Shown piece by piece: positions 46,070 to 56,759 of a stretch of 64,000 bases of DNA. The stretch comes from Isoetes taiwanensis. Lineage: Eukaryota > Streptophyta > Lycopodiopsida > Isoetales > Isoetaceae. The stretch is from contig JAJEKV010000014.1 of NCBI GenBank assembly GCA_021234155.1, forward strand, positions 11,554,283-11,618,282, in the 5' to 3' direction. A model generated the notes under the pieces. It saw only the letters and a list, made by a program, of their open reading frames with translations. It ran no database searches and was not told the origin of the DNA. The first letter of the stretch is position 1. Each line of letters opens with the position of its first letter. The position numbers and the translations under genes were made by a program.

Positions 46070-46260
46070 TAGTGTTCGAAGCTCTTCTTGATCGAGCTTA
46101 TAAACAAACCAGAAGGACTCAAATGTTGCAATACTTGGTTAAGTGGAAACACTTACCAGTTGAGGATGCTACCTGGGTGATGAAGATAGACCTTGACAAG
46201 CACTATCCGGAATTCATGCGGGAATCTCAGGGCCGCACCATCAACGATGCTATCAACCCC
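46070..46260 (+). pseudogene. Element A chromodomain
   Basis: LDRAYKQTRRTQMLQYLVKW then KHLPVEDATWVMKIDLDKHY (46087-46205): the chromodomain core with the conserved W-K and the E/D-x-TW turn. The first cage aromatic is part of an altered start (FEALLDRAY). It confirms element A as a chromovirus. Confidence 0.85.
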
Positions 46261-46350
46261 GCCTCCCTACGCAGAAAGCTTGGAAGGCTTGATTCACGCG
46301 AATCATGGAAAAGGGGTAGATGCATCGTATCTAATAATAGTTACCGATGA

Positions 46351-46884
46351 TGAGATCACCTTTGTGTTCTCTAGGACGTGTAATTGATAGGCTGCGTTCA
46401 TCTCGGCTATAATGGGAACTTGACCATTCCTTATGCCGCAATGAATAGCAAACTATAGACATGATAGGTTCCCTTGTAGATAGGATTTTCTTTTAATTAT
46501 TATAGGGGGTGGTCCCTTCAACCACAATCTAATTATAGTATTGATATATACTGATATATTTATATGTGCAGGCCAGTAAGCAGTTCGTGACCTGCCCATG
46601 TATAGAGGGTTACTGATGGCCCGACTTTTTCCAGATCCGTTTTGTCTACATGTGTCAATTTTCGTTGTTTATCATGTTTTGAAATGGGACTTTAGTCCTT
46701 AAACTCTCTTTTTCATCATAAGCTTGTAAAATGCACTTTGGTGCTTACACTTTCTTATATCTTCAACTTCAATGTATTACTCTCCGAAATAATGAGTTAT
46801 TTTCTATTTCAGTTTCTTCAAGTAACTGTCTCTGATTAACTAACCCCAATGCTGGGGACAGCATTGTTTTTAAGGAGGGGAGAA
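46351..46884 (+). other. Element A 3' UTR and polypurine tract
   Basis: About 530 bases without coding. AAGGAGGGGAGAA at 46872-46884 is the polypurine tract, immediately followed by the LTR start at 46885. Confidence 0.8.
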
Positions 46885-49800
46885 TGTGACGTTCCACGTA
46901 TTTATACGGTATACGTAACGTATTCATACGGTATACGTATAAATATACCAACACATCACCCATTAAAGGTACGCCACCATGGGGTATTGTAACCTAGGGG
47001 GTTGTTGAAGGTATTCCTGGCAAAACCTTCAACCTCAGTGGTTTAGAACCTCCAGGTTGCTTGAGGCAACCACTCTGAGTGCAAAGATTCCAGAAAAAGT
47101 GTGGAAAAGTTCACAATGAGTATGCTTCCCTGAAGGCAAAAAAGTCTGTTTCACCAAATACCCTGCAGAAGATGCTCTGTCAAGCTAAGGATATGGATAT
47201 CTCTGCTCAAGATGCCTAACACTTGATACTAACAGACTGCAAAAACTCAGCGAGGTCTGAATAGGCTAGATAGGCCTAAATCAGATCACTGACCTAGTCA
47301 ATTTTTGGTCAATATCCCTGGCAGAGAGCTAAAATTTGAAACTCGATATTGGCAAGGAATTTGTTTGAGCTACCAACTCTATTTTGCTCAGTTTTGTCTG
47401 CACAACAGGGGCCAACCTTTCTTTTTGACAAAAAGGAGCCTATTTTTTCTTTTAGACAATTCTTTGCCTCAGACTATGAGAAATGAATAATCTTGACAGA
47501 AAATATTTTCTAATGAAGGATTGCAAGTGTGTCTAGCATTGCCTCGTTCAACATAATTAGTTTGGCAAGATTGATGCTCAAAAATTTGCTCTCCTATGCC
47601 CCATGCCTGTTGTGCAATATCATTGGATGTGAGAATGTCAGCCTGAACTGGTGTTGTAATTTTGCTTTGACAAGAATGAGGCTTTTGTATTCTCTAAAAG
47701 AGTTGCTACAAAGGCAGATCACACCGGGTCCACAGCTTTGTTAGTATCAGACGCCTAGCCTTTGACAATTGCTTGCTTTTGTGAAAGAATTTCAATGCAA
47801 CTCACACAGATTGCTACAAAGGTCGGATTTTCAATTTCATCAAACACTCAAAAGATACAAAGTAATATCCCAAGCTCGTGGTCTTGGGTACAGGATCAAA
47901 ATAGGTACACATTCAGCAAATCCAGAAAATTTGGTCAATAATCTAGATCATAGGTAAACATTGAGGTCAGAATCAAGCTCGGGGATCATCAAGCCGGGTC
48001 CTTCTTCAAAGCGTAAAATCGCTTTGCCTCAAAGCCCTCAAAAATCTTCTCGGCCAAAACCCCTTTTTGTAAATGCTCGTCGCTGGGATCGCGGATCATT
48101 CCCCTTCAATCCTCTCTGCCTTTTAGCTCACAATTATCATTCTTGGCATTAAACAAGGTGATTCGGCCGGTTTTGGGTCATGATTCATTGGTTTGTTGGG
48201 CCAAATTAACCGGATCTTGGTTTTTCCCAATTTAGGGTTCATACGGGTCCGCATTTAAATATCCCAACAAGCTTAAAAATGCTTTTATGCCAAGGTATAT
48301 AAGGACAAGAAAATTCAATATTTCGATTATTAAGTGCAAAGGTCCACGGGATCCGGTATTTCCAATCCCCACACACCGGATGCTCCACGCGGCATGGGGA
48401 GATTACCGAAAGAGAAATTAGGCGGGGGGTAGATAGGAAAATTTTTGCAACCCCCTAAACCCTATGGCACGATTCCCTAGGAAGCACATACAATGCCCAA
48501 AACGAAGCTTTTTTCAAAATTCTTTTTTCCTAGGGGAATCTTTTTTTGTACCCTACAAGATTCGAATTTCTTTTCACAATGGAGCTTTTTGAATTTGGCA
48601 AAAAAAAACTAAAGAGTGGATGATGTGGCATTTGGAGAAGGTGACAAGGCTAGGTAGTGTGATGTGGCCAATGGAAATGATGACGTGTTAGCCAACTTGA
48701 GTTTGAAAATTCCTTCTAGTCAAAAAATTTGAGTAATGTGGAGATGATGTGTATGACACGTGTGGAGTGATGAGGTGTCAATGGTGATGTGGCAACAATG
48801 ATATTTTGATGTGGATAATTTGACACGAGAAGGCTCAAATGATGATGGATGTGATGACTTGGCACATAGGGTGAGGTGTCAAGTGACTTGGTACATCTAG
48901 TGCCCATTTGGGAAAGAATTCCTCTTTATGAGGCAATTCTAAGCACTTTCTAGGGCACACTTGAATTTTGAACACCCTCCTTGGGATTTTTTGCAACTTT
49001 CTTTTAACTTTGGTCAAGTTGCATGGGGTATTGACCTTTGAGCGAATTTTTTTTTTTTGACCAAGTCGTCTTTTTTGAGCTAGGAGATGATGGAGCAAGT
49101 GGGTATCTCATGAAGGTTTATTTTGACTAGAAAGAATTTTCAGAGTCAAGTTTGACTTTGGTAGGTATATGAGCATGGAGTCAAGGTTCAATGGTGTTTA
49201 GGATGATGGAATAAATGGGGAAGGGATTTAAATGCCAAAGATGCCAAGATCACAAATAGCCACATACCATGGAAAAAATTCTTCAAGGGTCTTCCTTCTC
49301 CCATCCCTCTTCACTTCTTCCTTTGCTTGTTTGACCTTTTGTATCTCTTGAGTGACTTGAGTCAATTGTCCTTCCTTTGCTCTTCAAACTTTTGGTGTAT
49401 GCTAGTGAAGCATTTCCTTGCTGTCTTGCAAAACAAATCAAACTGAGAAGATTAGTGCCAATATGTGTTGGTTTTTCCATGCCGCCATGGCATGGCAGCC
49501 AGGGTTGACTTCTAAAGGGATTAAATTAGCTATGCTAATTTAACCATTAAAGATAATAACCTATAATTTAGGGAATTAGGTTTAAAATGGATTAATTAGG
49601 TTAATTAATGCTTTGGGAAGCGCCACCTGCCTAAATCGATTGGCACAAAGATGGGGACTTCCAAATTGGGCTATCAACCCGATCCCTATCCCTAATTGAC
49701 TCCCAAAATTCGTCCAAAAGGAGCAAGAGCTGAGCCTACCCCCAAGCCAAGCCTGAGCCACCATACCAAGCACTTATACTGTGAATGAAGTCGAGCACCA

Positions 49801-50914
49801 AGACCCGTGAAGATGGAAGCACCAAACGATAACGGGTCCGGCCGGAACTCGTGGGCGGCTAGTATAGCCTGTGAATTTAGGGTAGCCCTCGTTGGGCAAC
49901 CGGATGGGTGTGTTTTCTCTGTTTTCTATGTTTTACTTGTAGGAACTAACCCTTGATTGTAAAGGTGAGTTCTCTTTATTTCGATTCGGGTCTTGCTCTT
50001 AAAGGATGGATTGATAGTTCTTTGCATAGCTTTACTCGAAATGGGGGAATAAGGGGGTAGAGACCTCCTCGAGCCATGTTAGTAGTATACCCTAGGTTGA
50101 TCCCAAAGATTTCCCACTAGTTCTACCGGTACAAGAGACCACCGAAGTCGTGGACGCTATGGAGTGACTTAGCACCAAACAAGGGACACAAGTGGTGAAG
50201 CGGGGTGGGGTCTTGCACCTAACATAAAAGGCTCCCCGAGACTCCTACGCTGGACTAGGCCTAATAGCCGCAAGCTGAGCTAGGCGCGATCCGTGCCTGC
50301 ATGGGTCCGACTCCCCCGGGTACGAGGTGTGACCCGCATGGGGCATCCCCGCACTTTGAGTAGATTTAGGTGAGTAAGCTCTGCACGGATGCGGGGTCGC
50401 CGATGCGGGCACGTATTCTCTAGTCCACCCATGGAACCACCGTGATCCCCGAAGGGGACGCTTCCCCACCCGCCTCATCTGGACGGGGCTTCATGAACCC
50501 CGTAGTAGGCTCAAGGGTGATACCTTGAGTCTACGTGATCCCGAAGGCTATAGTGACGCCATAGCATGATTCGACTCATCCGCAAAGTGTGCAATGTGAG
50601 GGGCGGATGGAGTGGACAACCCTAGCCGATGTTCTATGCCGCCCAACGCCAGTGTTATACCTCTCGCCCCGGCCGATCTCGCGGAGACCGAAAGCCGGGC
50701 CTATCCTCACAGGAGTCTCGAGCCGGGTAGAACCCGGGTTTGGGGTGTTTTCCTTAGGGTTAGATGCATATTCCGTGGCCGCTGGTATTTGATGGAAGTT
50801 CCACCCTTCGTGGTGGATATTTATATATATATATATATTCGCATGGTGCTAACATTGTATTCACGCTCACGACTTAGAGTCCCAATCAAGGTGTGGGCCG
50901 AATGACACCTCCCA
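46885..50914 (+). repeat. 3' LTR of element A, interrupted and truncated
   Basis: Matches the 5' LTR at 46885-47002 and, after solo LTR E, at 49502-50914. It differs from the 5' LTR mainly by small indels around C/G-rich words. Homology ends at a GAATGACACCTCC phrase. Roughly the last 140 bases of the LTR, and any right target copy, are missing. Confidence 0.87.
47003..49501 (-). mobile_element. Solo LTR E (B/C-related), nested in the A 3' LTR
   Basis: A 2.5-kb insert read on the minus strand. It starts TGGCTGCC with a foldback (TGCCATGCCATGGCGGCA near 49480-49497), contains GAAGACCCTTGAAGA with CCATGGTATGTG (about 49263-49295), and ends with GGTTGCCTCAAGCAACC, TGGAGGTTCTAA and CCTTCAACA (47003-47077). 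These are the landmarks of LTRs B and C. GGGT flanks it on both sides (46999-47002 and 49502-49505). No internal coding or second LTR is present. Confidence 0.85.
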
Positions 50915-50957
50915 AGATTAGGGCGGATTTGGGGTCTGAAATGGCCCTTATCTTGGG
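50911..50957. repeat. 14-bp foldback at the truncated end of LTR A
   Basis: CCCAAGATTAGGGC (50911-50924) and GCCCTTATCTTGGG (50944-50957) pair with one mismatch around 19 bases. It starts exactly where LTR A homology ends, so it may be the tip of an inserted element or the scar of a rearrangement. Confidence 0.55.
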
Positions 50958-50959
50958 CT

Positions 50960-52785
50960 AAAGATTTCCACGCCGATTCGCCAGACCAATCAGGGTTTGC
51001 CTTTTTACGAAAAGTCAAGATACTTGGCGTGTAGAAGGATGAGCGTGTTTACTTGGCATCCACATGGCGTATTTTCATAGGGGATGCTTGGCGCTTTTAT
51101 TGCAACCATTTTAATGGCCCGTGATTTTTTGGAGTCGCGCTTCAAAATAATGGTGACTTTGACCGCCATCGCCGGCCACCAACTCCCCTTTGTCAAATTT
51201 TGGCGCCAAACTTCAGATTGTCACCCCGGCGCTTCTAGTGCATCCTCTCCGCCTTCACTTCTCATCCGCAATCCATGTCTCCTGTAATTTCGTGTTCTTG
51301 CCCCATTTACGTAACTCCCAAGGTCAGAAGGGGGAGGTTTTGTCTCAATAGGTTCAGGTGAGTATGCCGCCATCAACGAGGGGCGAAAGCATAGAGTTAA
51401 GTGACAAAGGCGCATCGACGCGGCGGACACATTGATAGGTAGGATAAAAGAGTTCAAGTTGAATTCTAGCGCCGAAAGTGGAAAGTATAACAATACGTAT
51501 ATGCATATACCCCTTCCGATATGGCCAAAGAGCTAATCTCCACCAAAAAACAATTTTCCCAAAATTGCCCGCAAATGGTAACCACCTTAATCGGATCACA
51601 CGACGCCGGGGTTAGCTAGCCGCCTACTTAATCAAGCAGAGAGATAGTTTCAAGGCCATGTGATCTCCTTATCTTTTCATTTCTTTTCGCTGACACGTGT
51701 TTACAAACAAATTTATTGTGCGTGTTTATGTTTATCGACGTCAGTGGATGTCATTCCAGCCCAAAGTATTAGTAGTGTAATTTGTCGTGGTATCACATAG
51801 ACATCGGAATTGTCCTTTTCCAAGGTATGGATGCCGTGGACCTTCAAGGGGTATAGGCATCCGGTTTTACTGGACATGATTATAACGTAAAGGTCGTGAA
51901 ACCGAGCTTGAGGCCGCTTGAATTGCCCCTTTAAGTGAACTTTGTAAGCCACGCACTAATGAGAACAATGTAATTGCAATGAAGAAATGCATGGTCGACG
52001 AGGTGCAAGCTGGAATGTCCAAAAAACGGAGGCGTGAGGATGAGTTTCAAAATCTTCACACCGCTTGAGGTATTTGCTAACATATTCCCAGATGGCGCAG
52101 AAGTTCAAAAGTCCAAGACATATAATGCTTTTCCCCCCGCCGATTTTGTGGATGGCTTATTTTGGTTCCACTGGATGTTCGATTCCACCTAATCATCCGG
52201 GTCAACTAACAGAGGTCCGCTGAAGTTAAGTCCTCCTTTAAGTTCAGATACTTTCTTCCAAAACAATATTTATAATGCTAATTGTCAACTAAAACGAAGG
52301 AAACAGTAAAAAGAGAGGCCGCACAACTTTTTGGGAGCCGCTTTGAGGACCATAATGCATAATTCGATGCGGTGGATATTCGAGTATGGAGAGGGAGGAA
52401 GTCATTTATACGTACCACCATGGAAAGTTTAATGTCCATTATCGAGCTAAGAGTGCTAATGGAGACAGATGTTGACGGCTTCCATTATTTTATTGATGGC
52501 ATTAGGTTGGTTACGTGCAAGAGGGAAATGTAAAGTTTAGTGAGTCGCGATCAACAAGAAATTGTCTATCTGGCTAGCTTTGAATCTCGGTTTTTATTTG
52601 TGTTTTTGTCCGATGTTTTTTAGGGTTCGTGATTTTGTCCGATATTTTTTAGGGTTCCGCATAATTATTTAAAAACGTTACCATCATATTTTACTTTAAC
52701 TTCTGTTTTTACTATTTATCTCTTGCCGCTTGTCTATTTTTGTCGTTGTTGTTCAGAGGTATAAAGCGCCATCCGCCGAGAAGCC
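50960..52785 (+). other. Unidentified region with coding-like fragments
   Basis: Coding-like strings in scattered plus frames: FKIFTPLEVFANIFPDGAEV (about 52045) followed by PPADFVDGLFWFHWMF (about 52137-52185), and LMSIIELRVLMETDVDGFHY (about 52430-52490). I do not recognise a family. One short module (see 51593) lies near the start, and a good ATG context precedes the H3-like gene at the end. Confidence 0.3.
51593..51667 (+). repeat. Short module copy 1 (TCACACGACGC ... GGCC-TG-TGATC)
   Basis: Left end GGATCACACGACGCC, right end AAGGCCATGTGATCTCC, 75 bp. The right end is a variant of the GGCCGTGGTGATC seen in other copies. Confidence 0.6.
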
Positions 52786-53712
52786 ATGGCAAGAATTAAG
52801 CAAACCGCAAGGATCCATCCGTGGTGTAAGGCCGTGATTACATTAGTCCGCCTTCTTCATCCGACTCAAGTCTCGATAGAGATTCTCCTCCTCCCACCAT
52901 GCCTAATGAAGACCCTAAAAGAAACCGCATGACGTATCTACGGAGAAGCAGCCCGAGTAAGTAGGGAGGTGCACTCCTGCCTGGAGACAGAGGATGAAAA
53001 TGTGAGAGACCGGGTACAGCGCAATATGACGCCGATTAATTATTGGGCAGCCGCCTTCTTCTTGCTCTTTTCCCGCGGAGCCTCCTGCTCCTCCCGGTGG
53101 AGGTGCCGTGACCTTCAAATCAAAGGAGGAGGCCCAACGCCGTAAAGGGGAAGGCTACTCAGATTTAGGGGAGGAGATTCGGCCGGAAGAGTCGGGCCGA
53201 GGAACAAGTAAAATGCCGGTGAGGAGGCGGTAGAGGGGAAGAGTCGGCCGAGCAACAGCTCCAAATGCCGGGTGGGTGAGGGTAGTGGCCGGAAGCGAAG
53301 ACGAAGCCCTGGCATTAAAGAGCTTCGCGAGATTAAGAAGTATCGAAGAGTAATCGAGATGGTCATTCCGCGCCTCCCATTTGCCAAAGCTCGCGGAGAG
53401 AGATTCTCGCAAGAGTGTGGTGCGATACATCATACCAGTTACAGTAATTCAAGCAACCGCCTTTAAATGCTCTTCAAATGGCTTCGGAAGCAGCTTGGTG
53501 CCTGGCCTGTTCGAGGACTCGCAGCCTTTGCAAAGAATACATGCCAAGCGCAGGATCACATGCCCAAGGACATGCGCCTGCCTTACGATAAGGGATCCCG
53601 AAAGTACTATGGTCAAAATTTTATGGCTGAATACAACAAGAAGAAAGACCCCTTAAAAAGGCCGCGGAAGTGCCTTTGTGTTTTTTTCATATGTATAATA
53701 TTTTTAATGTAA
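52786..53712 (+). pseudogene. Divergent histone H3-like gene (long tail), frame-shifted
   Basis: The ATG at 52786 (GCCATGGC) opens MARIKQTAR then HPWCKA, matching the histone H3 tail start MARxKQTAR with the spacing to the next KA. After about 500 bases, the H3 fold follows: SPGIKELREIKKYRRVIEMV and PRLPFAKARGERF (53307-53400) correspond to the alpha-N helix and alpha-1 of H3. ALQMASEAAW (about 53474) corresponds to the alpha-2 start, LVPGLFEDSQPL with RIHAKRRIT (53500-53550) to the alpha-2 end and loop 2, and MPKDMRLPYDKG (53560-53600) to alpha-3. Canonical H3 is about 136 residues. Here the tail region is far longer and includes a duplicated block of about 55 bp (53180-53290). The fold needs three frames, so it is a pseudogene or carries sequence errors. 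CENH3-like divergence is possible, but PKDM is more H3-like. Confidence 0.72.
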
Positions 53713-53802
53713 TGGCTTTATAAGCTTAATCTCTTAGTCCATTTCTTTCTTAGAAGCCTAGCTTCGAGACTTTGTATTTTTTTTTTTTAATGTTATACGT
53801 GA

Positions 53803-53871
53803 GGATCACACGACGCGCCAAGTAAGCATTGTGCTTTTTGTTGCACATAGTAGTCTTCGCCGTGGTGATCC
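53803..53871 (+). repeat. Short module copy 2
   Basis: GGATCACACGACGC at the left and GCCGTGGTGATCC at the right give near-inverted ends; 69 bp. It lies 90 bp after the H3-like gene and abuts a telomere-like tract. Confidence 0.7.
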
Positions 53872-53898
53872 AACCCTAACCCTAACCCTAACCCTAAA
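53872..53898. repeat. Interstitial telomere-like (CCCTAA)4
   Basis: Four 6-base CCCTAA units follow module copy 2 directly. Most plants use the 7-base CCCTAAA; the 6-base form is the exception. A two-unit match also occurs at 27837-27850 in element A. Confidence 0.9.
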
Positions 53899-54002
53899 AT
53901 GTACCGGGACAAATCTCCCCACAACGGTTGTGTCCCCTTTCATAATCGACAACGGCTACTTGAGTTCAAAAGTGATAAAGACCTTTACCGCTTCCTAAAC
54001 AT

Positions 54003-55440
54003 CTTCTTGTTTTCGCTGCTTGCTTCGCCATGGATTGTTATGTGAAGTTCCCCGAATGGTATGCATCCCTCATGACAACGAGGAAGTTGCGCCGACCGCG
54101 ATTTATCCGCTCTATTGCAAGGAGTTGGACATCATGGCAAACAAGAAGCGAAGCTTGATGCTATCGCGAGGTTGCCTTTAGCTTTCACCCGACCGCTTGG
54201 TCTCAGCCAAGACGCCCTTGCAGATGTCCTCGCTCGTGGATTCCAAAACCAGCTCTAGAGGAGGCGGCTTCCCATTTGCAAACGTGGAAGATGTTTTTCA
54301 AGAATGTCGCCAAGAACGGGCTCCTCCGGCCGCCGGGCCCTTGTGCTTAAGAAGGTATCTTACTTTCTTTGCCGCTTGCATTTGCTAGTTATTGCATTCT
54401 CGCTTCGGCCAAACCAAAGATACACCGAAACAATGAAATCTTTAAGCCAAGGGGGTCAGCTTATGTGTGATGATGCCGACTATGACGTGAGAAATGGAGA
54501 TAGATCTACAAGAAGAAGAGCAAGAATGTAGGAGTTTTAGCTTTCGACGACCGGCCTTGGGTGAACCAGAGGAGGGAGATGATTCTCAAGGTGATGAGGA
54601 TGGGGATGAGGATGAAAAGAAGTTGTCCGACATAACGCCTAATTTTAGTGGAAGGCAAAGAATACCTATTGCTAAGTGATATACCGAGGAACCCGCCTTT
54701 GTTACTTAATGTGTGCTAGGGAAGACGAAGCTTATCAAGCATCAATAATGGGTAAACTTAGGCCTAGATTTTGAAGAGGATTTGGACAAAGAGATGTTTG
54801 AAGTGTCTAATTATACCGCAATGCTATAAAGCTTAAAGAAGCCTATGAGAGGCTGGAGTCTCGATTTGCTCAAGATGAGGCTTAATCTACCAACGGAAGA
54901 AGAATTCCAAGCTGCCTCCGCAAAGCAAAGTCGCCAACATGATCTACTGTGTTTATGTGCCCTTCAACCAATCGCGGGCAAAGATAAGCCCGGTAGATGA
55001 GGATAAATGTGAAGAAGATAAGCTTGAGGGTTCTTATTTGTGGAAAGTAGATGATTTTTCTTGCCGACATGCACGCTGGGGACATGAAAGATTGAAGGAT
55101 TCTCTACATTGTTACGATATATCTCAAGATTCGCTAATGGGGAGATAATCGCCTTCGCCAGAACTTTCAGTCCAAAAGGTGCGTAGTTTGTCTATTACAT
55201 CCGCATTATGCATGTTCGGGAACCATTCCCAATTGGCATCAAACACCGAAAAGGGTGATAGCAACGGGCGGGATGTTGTGTTACAATATTTTGACGATTG
55301 CCGGGTTCTACATGGGCGCAGCAATATGTTAAATTTTTTAGTCGGGCCGGGCTTGACTCACCCAAGGTTGGAAGTCGGGTCGATAACATGGAAGTCATTG
55401 CCTTGTTGGATCAAGGCGCGGCAGGGGATTGAAAGAGCAT
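54003..55440 (+). pseudogene. Unidentified host gene(s), several coding-like segments
   Basis: Segments in one or another plus frame: NEEVAPTAIYPLYCKELDIM (about 54079-54138); VSAKTPLQMSSLVDSK then FANVEDVFQECRQERAP (54200-54330), ending near a possible intron (GTATCTTACTTTC ... TTTGCTAG, about 54354-54388); an acidic segment (GDDSQGDEDGDEDEKKLSDI, 54568-54625); YERLESRFAQDEA (about 54846); a Cys/Asp-rich piece at 54939-55148; and VKFFSRAGLDSPKVGSRVDN with MEVIALLDQGAA (about 55328-55425). I cannot name the protein. The pieces could be exons of one gene or two decayed genes. Confidence 0.35.
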
Positions 55441-55682
55441 GAAATTGACGATCTAAGCTTGAGAAATTGGAAGTTATATGTTTTCCAACTTGTATCTCCA
55501 GTAAAATTATTTATGTACGATTGTCCTTCCGAAATTCCTAATAAAAATTATTTTATTTGTATTTATTCACATCACGCCAAATACATAAGTCCGATTTTCT
55601 CATTATATCTAGGTTTTCGTCAGGTGATATCTATCTCAAGAAATGAAATATTATTGGAAAAAACAATTAATTTATTTATTCC

Positions 55683-55715
55683 TCACACGACGCGAGAAGC
55701 AACTCGCGGGACTCA
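55683..55715 (+). repeat. Short module copy 3 (left end only) before gene unit 1
   Basis: TCACACGACGCGAGAAGCAA begins 36 bp before the TATA box of unit 1. The right end GGCCGTGGTGA is missing, so this copy is shortened. Confidence 0.55.
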
Positions 55716-55718
55716 TGT

Positions 55719-55726
55719 TATAAATA
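55719..55726 (+). promoter_or_regulatory. TATA box of gene unit 1
   Basis: TATAAATA, 85 bp before the ATG at 55811, followed by a CT-rich leader. Confidence 0.6.
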
Positions 55727-55810
55727 GAAGACCGATGTCCACGCCGACTCCGACGCCTTCCCTTTTCTCGCCATTTTCTACTTCCGCTCCGCCTTTCCAC
55801 CTTTCGCCCG

Positions 55811-56233
55811 ATGGCATCATCATCTTCCCCAGCAAGTTTACCACGCCAAGATAGCACTCCCCCCCAGCCGTGAAAGTCGCTCAGTGGACATCACCCTTGC
55901 AAAGCTGGTGATGAAGAGATTCAAGGAGATCCATGATGAAAACAACCGCCTCGCCGCCGGAGAACAATGAGGAGGTGGCCGACATGATTAGCCTTCACGA
56001 GGGAGCCGCCGCGACGAAGCCAGACGCTGAGCTCGTGGGAAACATTCGCCATGTACCAAGAGGCTTAATGAGCCGCAGGGTCGAGGGCAGCTTGAAAGTG
56101 CTCACATGATTTCGCAGCCTTAGAAGATATGGAGAAGAAGTCCGAAGCCGCGAGGAGGATGAGAACGCTGTAGCTTTACGGCCACCGCAGATATGAAAAT
56201 CAGCTAGAGGATCATGAAGATCCCTAGCCGCTG
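55811..56233 (+). pseudogene. Small Met-Ala-Ser coiled-coil gene, unit 1
   Basis: The frame from the ATG at 55811 starts MASSSSPASLPRQD. Coding character then shifts frame to SVDITLAKLVMKRFKEIHDE (about 55876-55935) and again to NEEVADMISLHEGAA (about 55969) and an Arg/Glu-rich tail. The protein would be about 130 residues, mostly charged coiled-coil. It is clearly paralogous to unit 2 at the DNA level (VMKRFKE block and ATATGGAGAAGAAG block). Function unknown. Two or three indels interrupt it. Confidence 0.5.
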
Positions 56234-56325
56234 TATCTATCTATTTTTGCTTCAAAGAAAAGTTTTCTATTTTTGGTTTTCTATCTATCCCGTTGTTCCA
56301 ATGTATGTTCTATTTTATTAAAATA

Positions 56326-56392
56326 TCACACGACGCGGAAATGCCTTGCTTGCAATTAGGTAGCAATCAATGGATTTCAAGGCCGTGGTGAT
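56326..56392 (+). repeat. Short module copy 4
   Basis: TCACACGACGCGG to GGCCGTGGTGATC, 67 bp. The core GCAATTAGGTAGCAATCAAT is shared with copy 6. Confidence 0.75.
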
Positions 56393-56552
56393 CTCCATGC
56401 CGCTCTATTTTGCTTCAATGAGAAGTTCTATCTTTAGTTATGTATCAAGAAAATTACTTATGTATAGATTGTATCAACCAAATTATCAATAAAAATTATC
56501 ACACGAAGCTTCTCGAAGAAAAGACGTTAGAAGAAGTAACGGCCCTTTTTCC

Positions 56553-56620
56553 TCACACGACGCCGAGAAGTAACGGGTCCATTTTCCCCGACCCACCTGC
56601 ATCCTTCAAGGCCGTGGTGA
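56553..56620 (+). repeat. Short module copy 5
   Basis: TCACACGACGCCGAGAAG to GGCCGTGGTGA, ending 24 bp before the TATA box of unit 2. A half copy (TCACACGAAGC) lies just upstream at 56499. Confidence 0.75.
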
Positions 56621-56644
56621 CTCAAGCTACTACGAATCCCTCGC

Positions 56645-56652
56645 TATAAATA
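56645..56652 (+). promoter_or_regulatory. TATA box of gene unit 2
   Basis: TATAAATA, 108 bp before the ATG at 56760, followed by a leader rich in CTTCCGCTTCCGC. Confidence 0.6.
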
Positions 56653-56759
56653 GAAGACCTTTCTATCTTGCCTTCGACCGGGACGGGATCCTCTTCCGCT
56701 TCTTCCCTTCTCAAGCCATCTTCTCCCCCGCTTCCGCTTCCGCCCTCGCTTCTCCTCCG

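Larger units (their letters stand above)
25998..50914 (+). mobile_element. Element A: chromovirus (Ty3/gypsy) with nested B and E
   Basis: 5' LTR from 25998, primer site at 27659, gag-protease-RT-RNase H (30.5-33.3 kb, resuming at 44441), integrase, chromodomain (about 46.1 kb), polypurine tract AAGGAGGGGAGAA (46872-46884) and 3' LTR from 46885. Element B (11.1 kb) interrupts RNase H and solo LTR E (2.5 kb) interrupts the 3' LTR. Without these, A would be about 11.3 kb. The 3' LTR stops short at about 50914. All coding parts carry several frameshifts, so A is inactive or poorly sequenced. Confidence 0.88.

Noticed and set aside
53181-53433. Minus-strand frames at the H3-like gene
   Set aside because: The plus strand carries the histone motifs; the minus frames are shadows.
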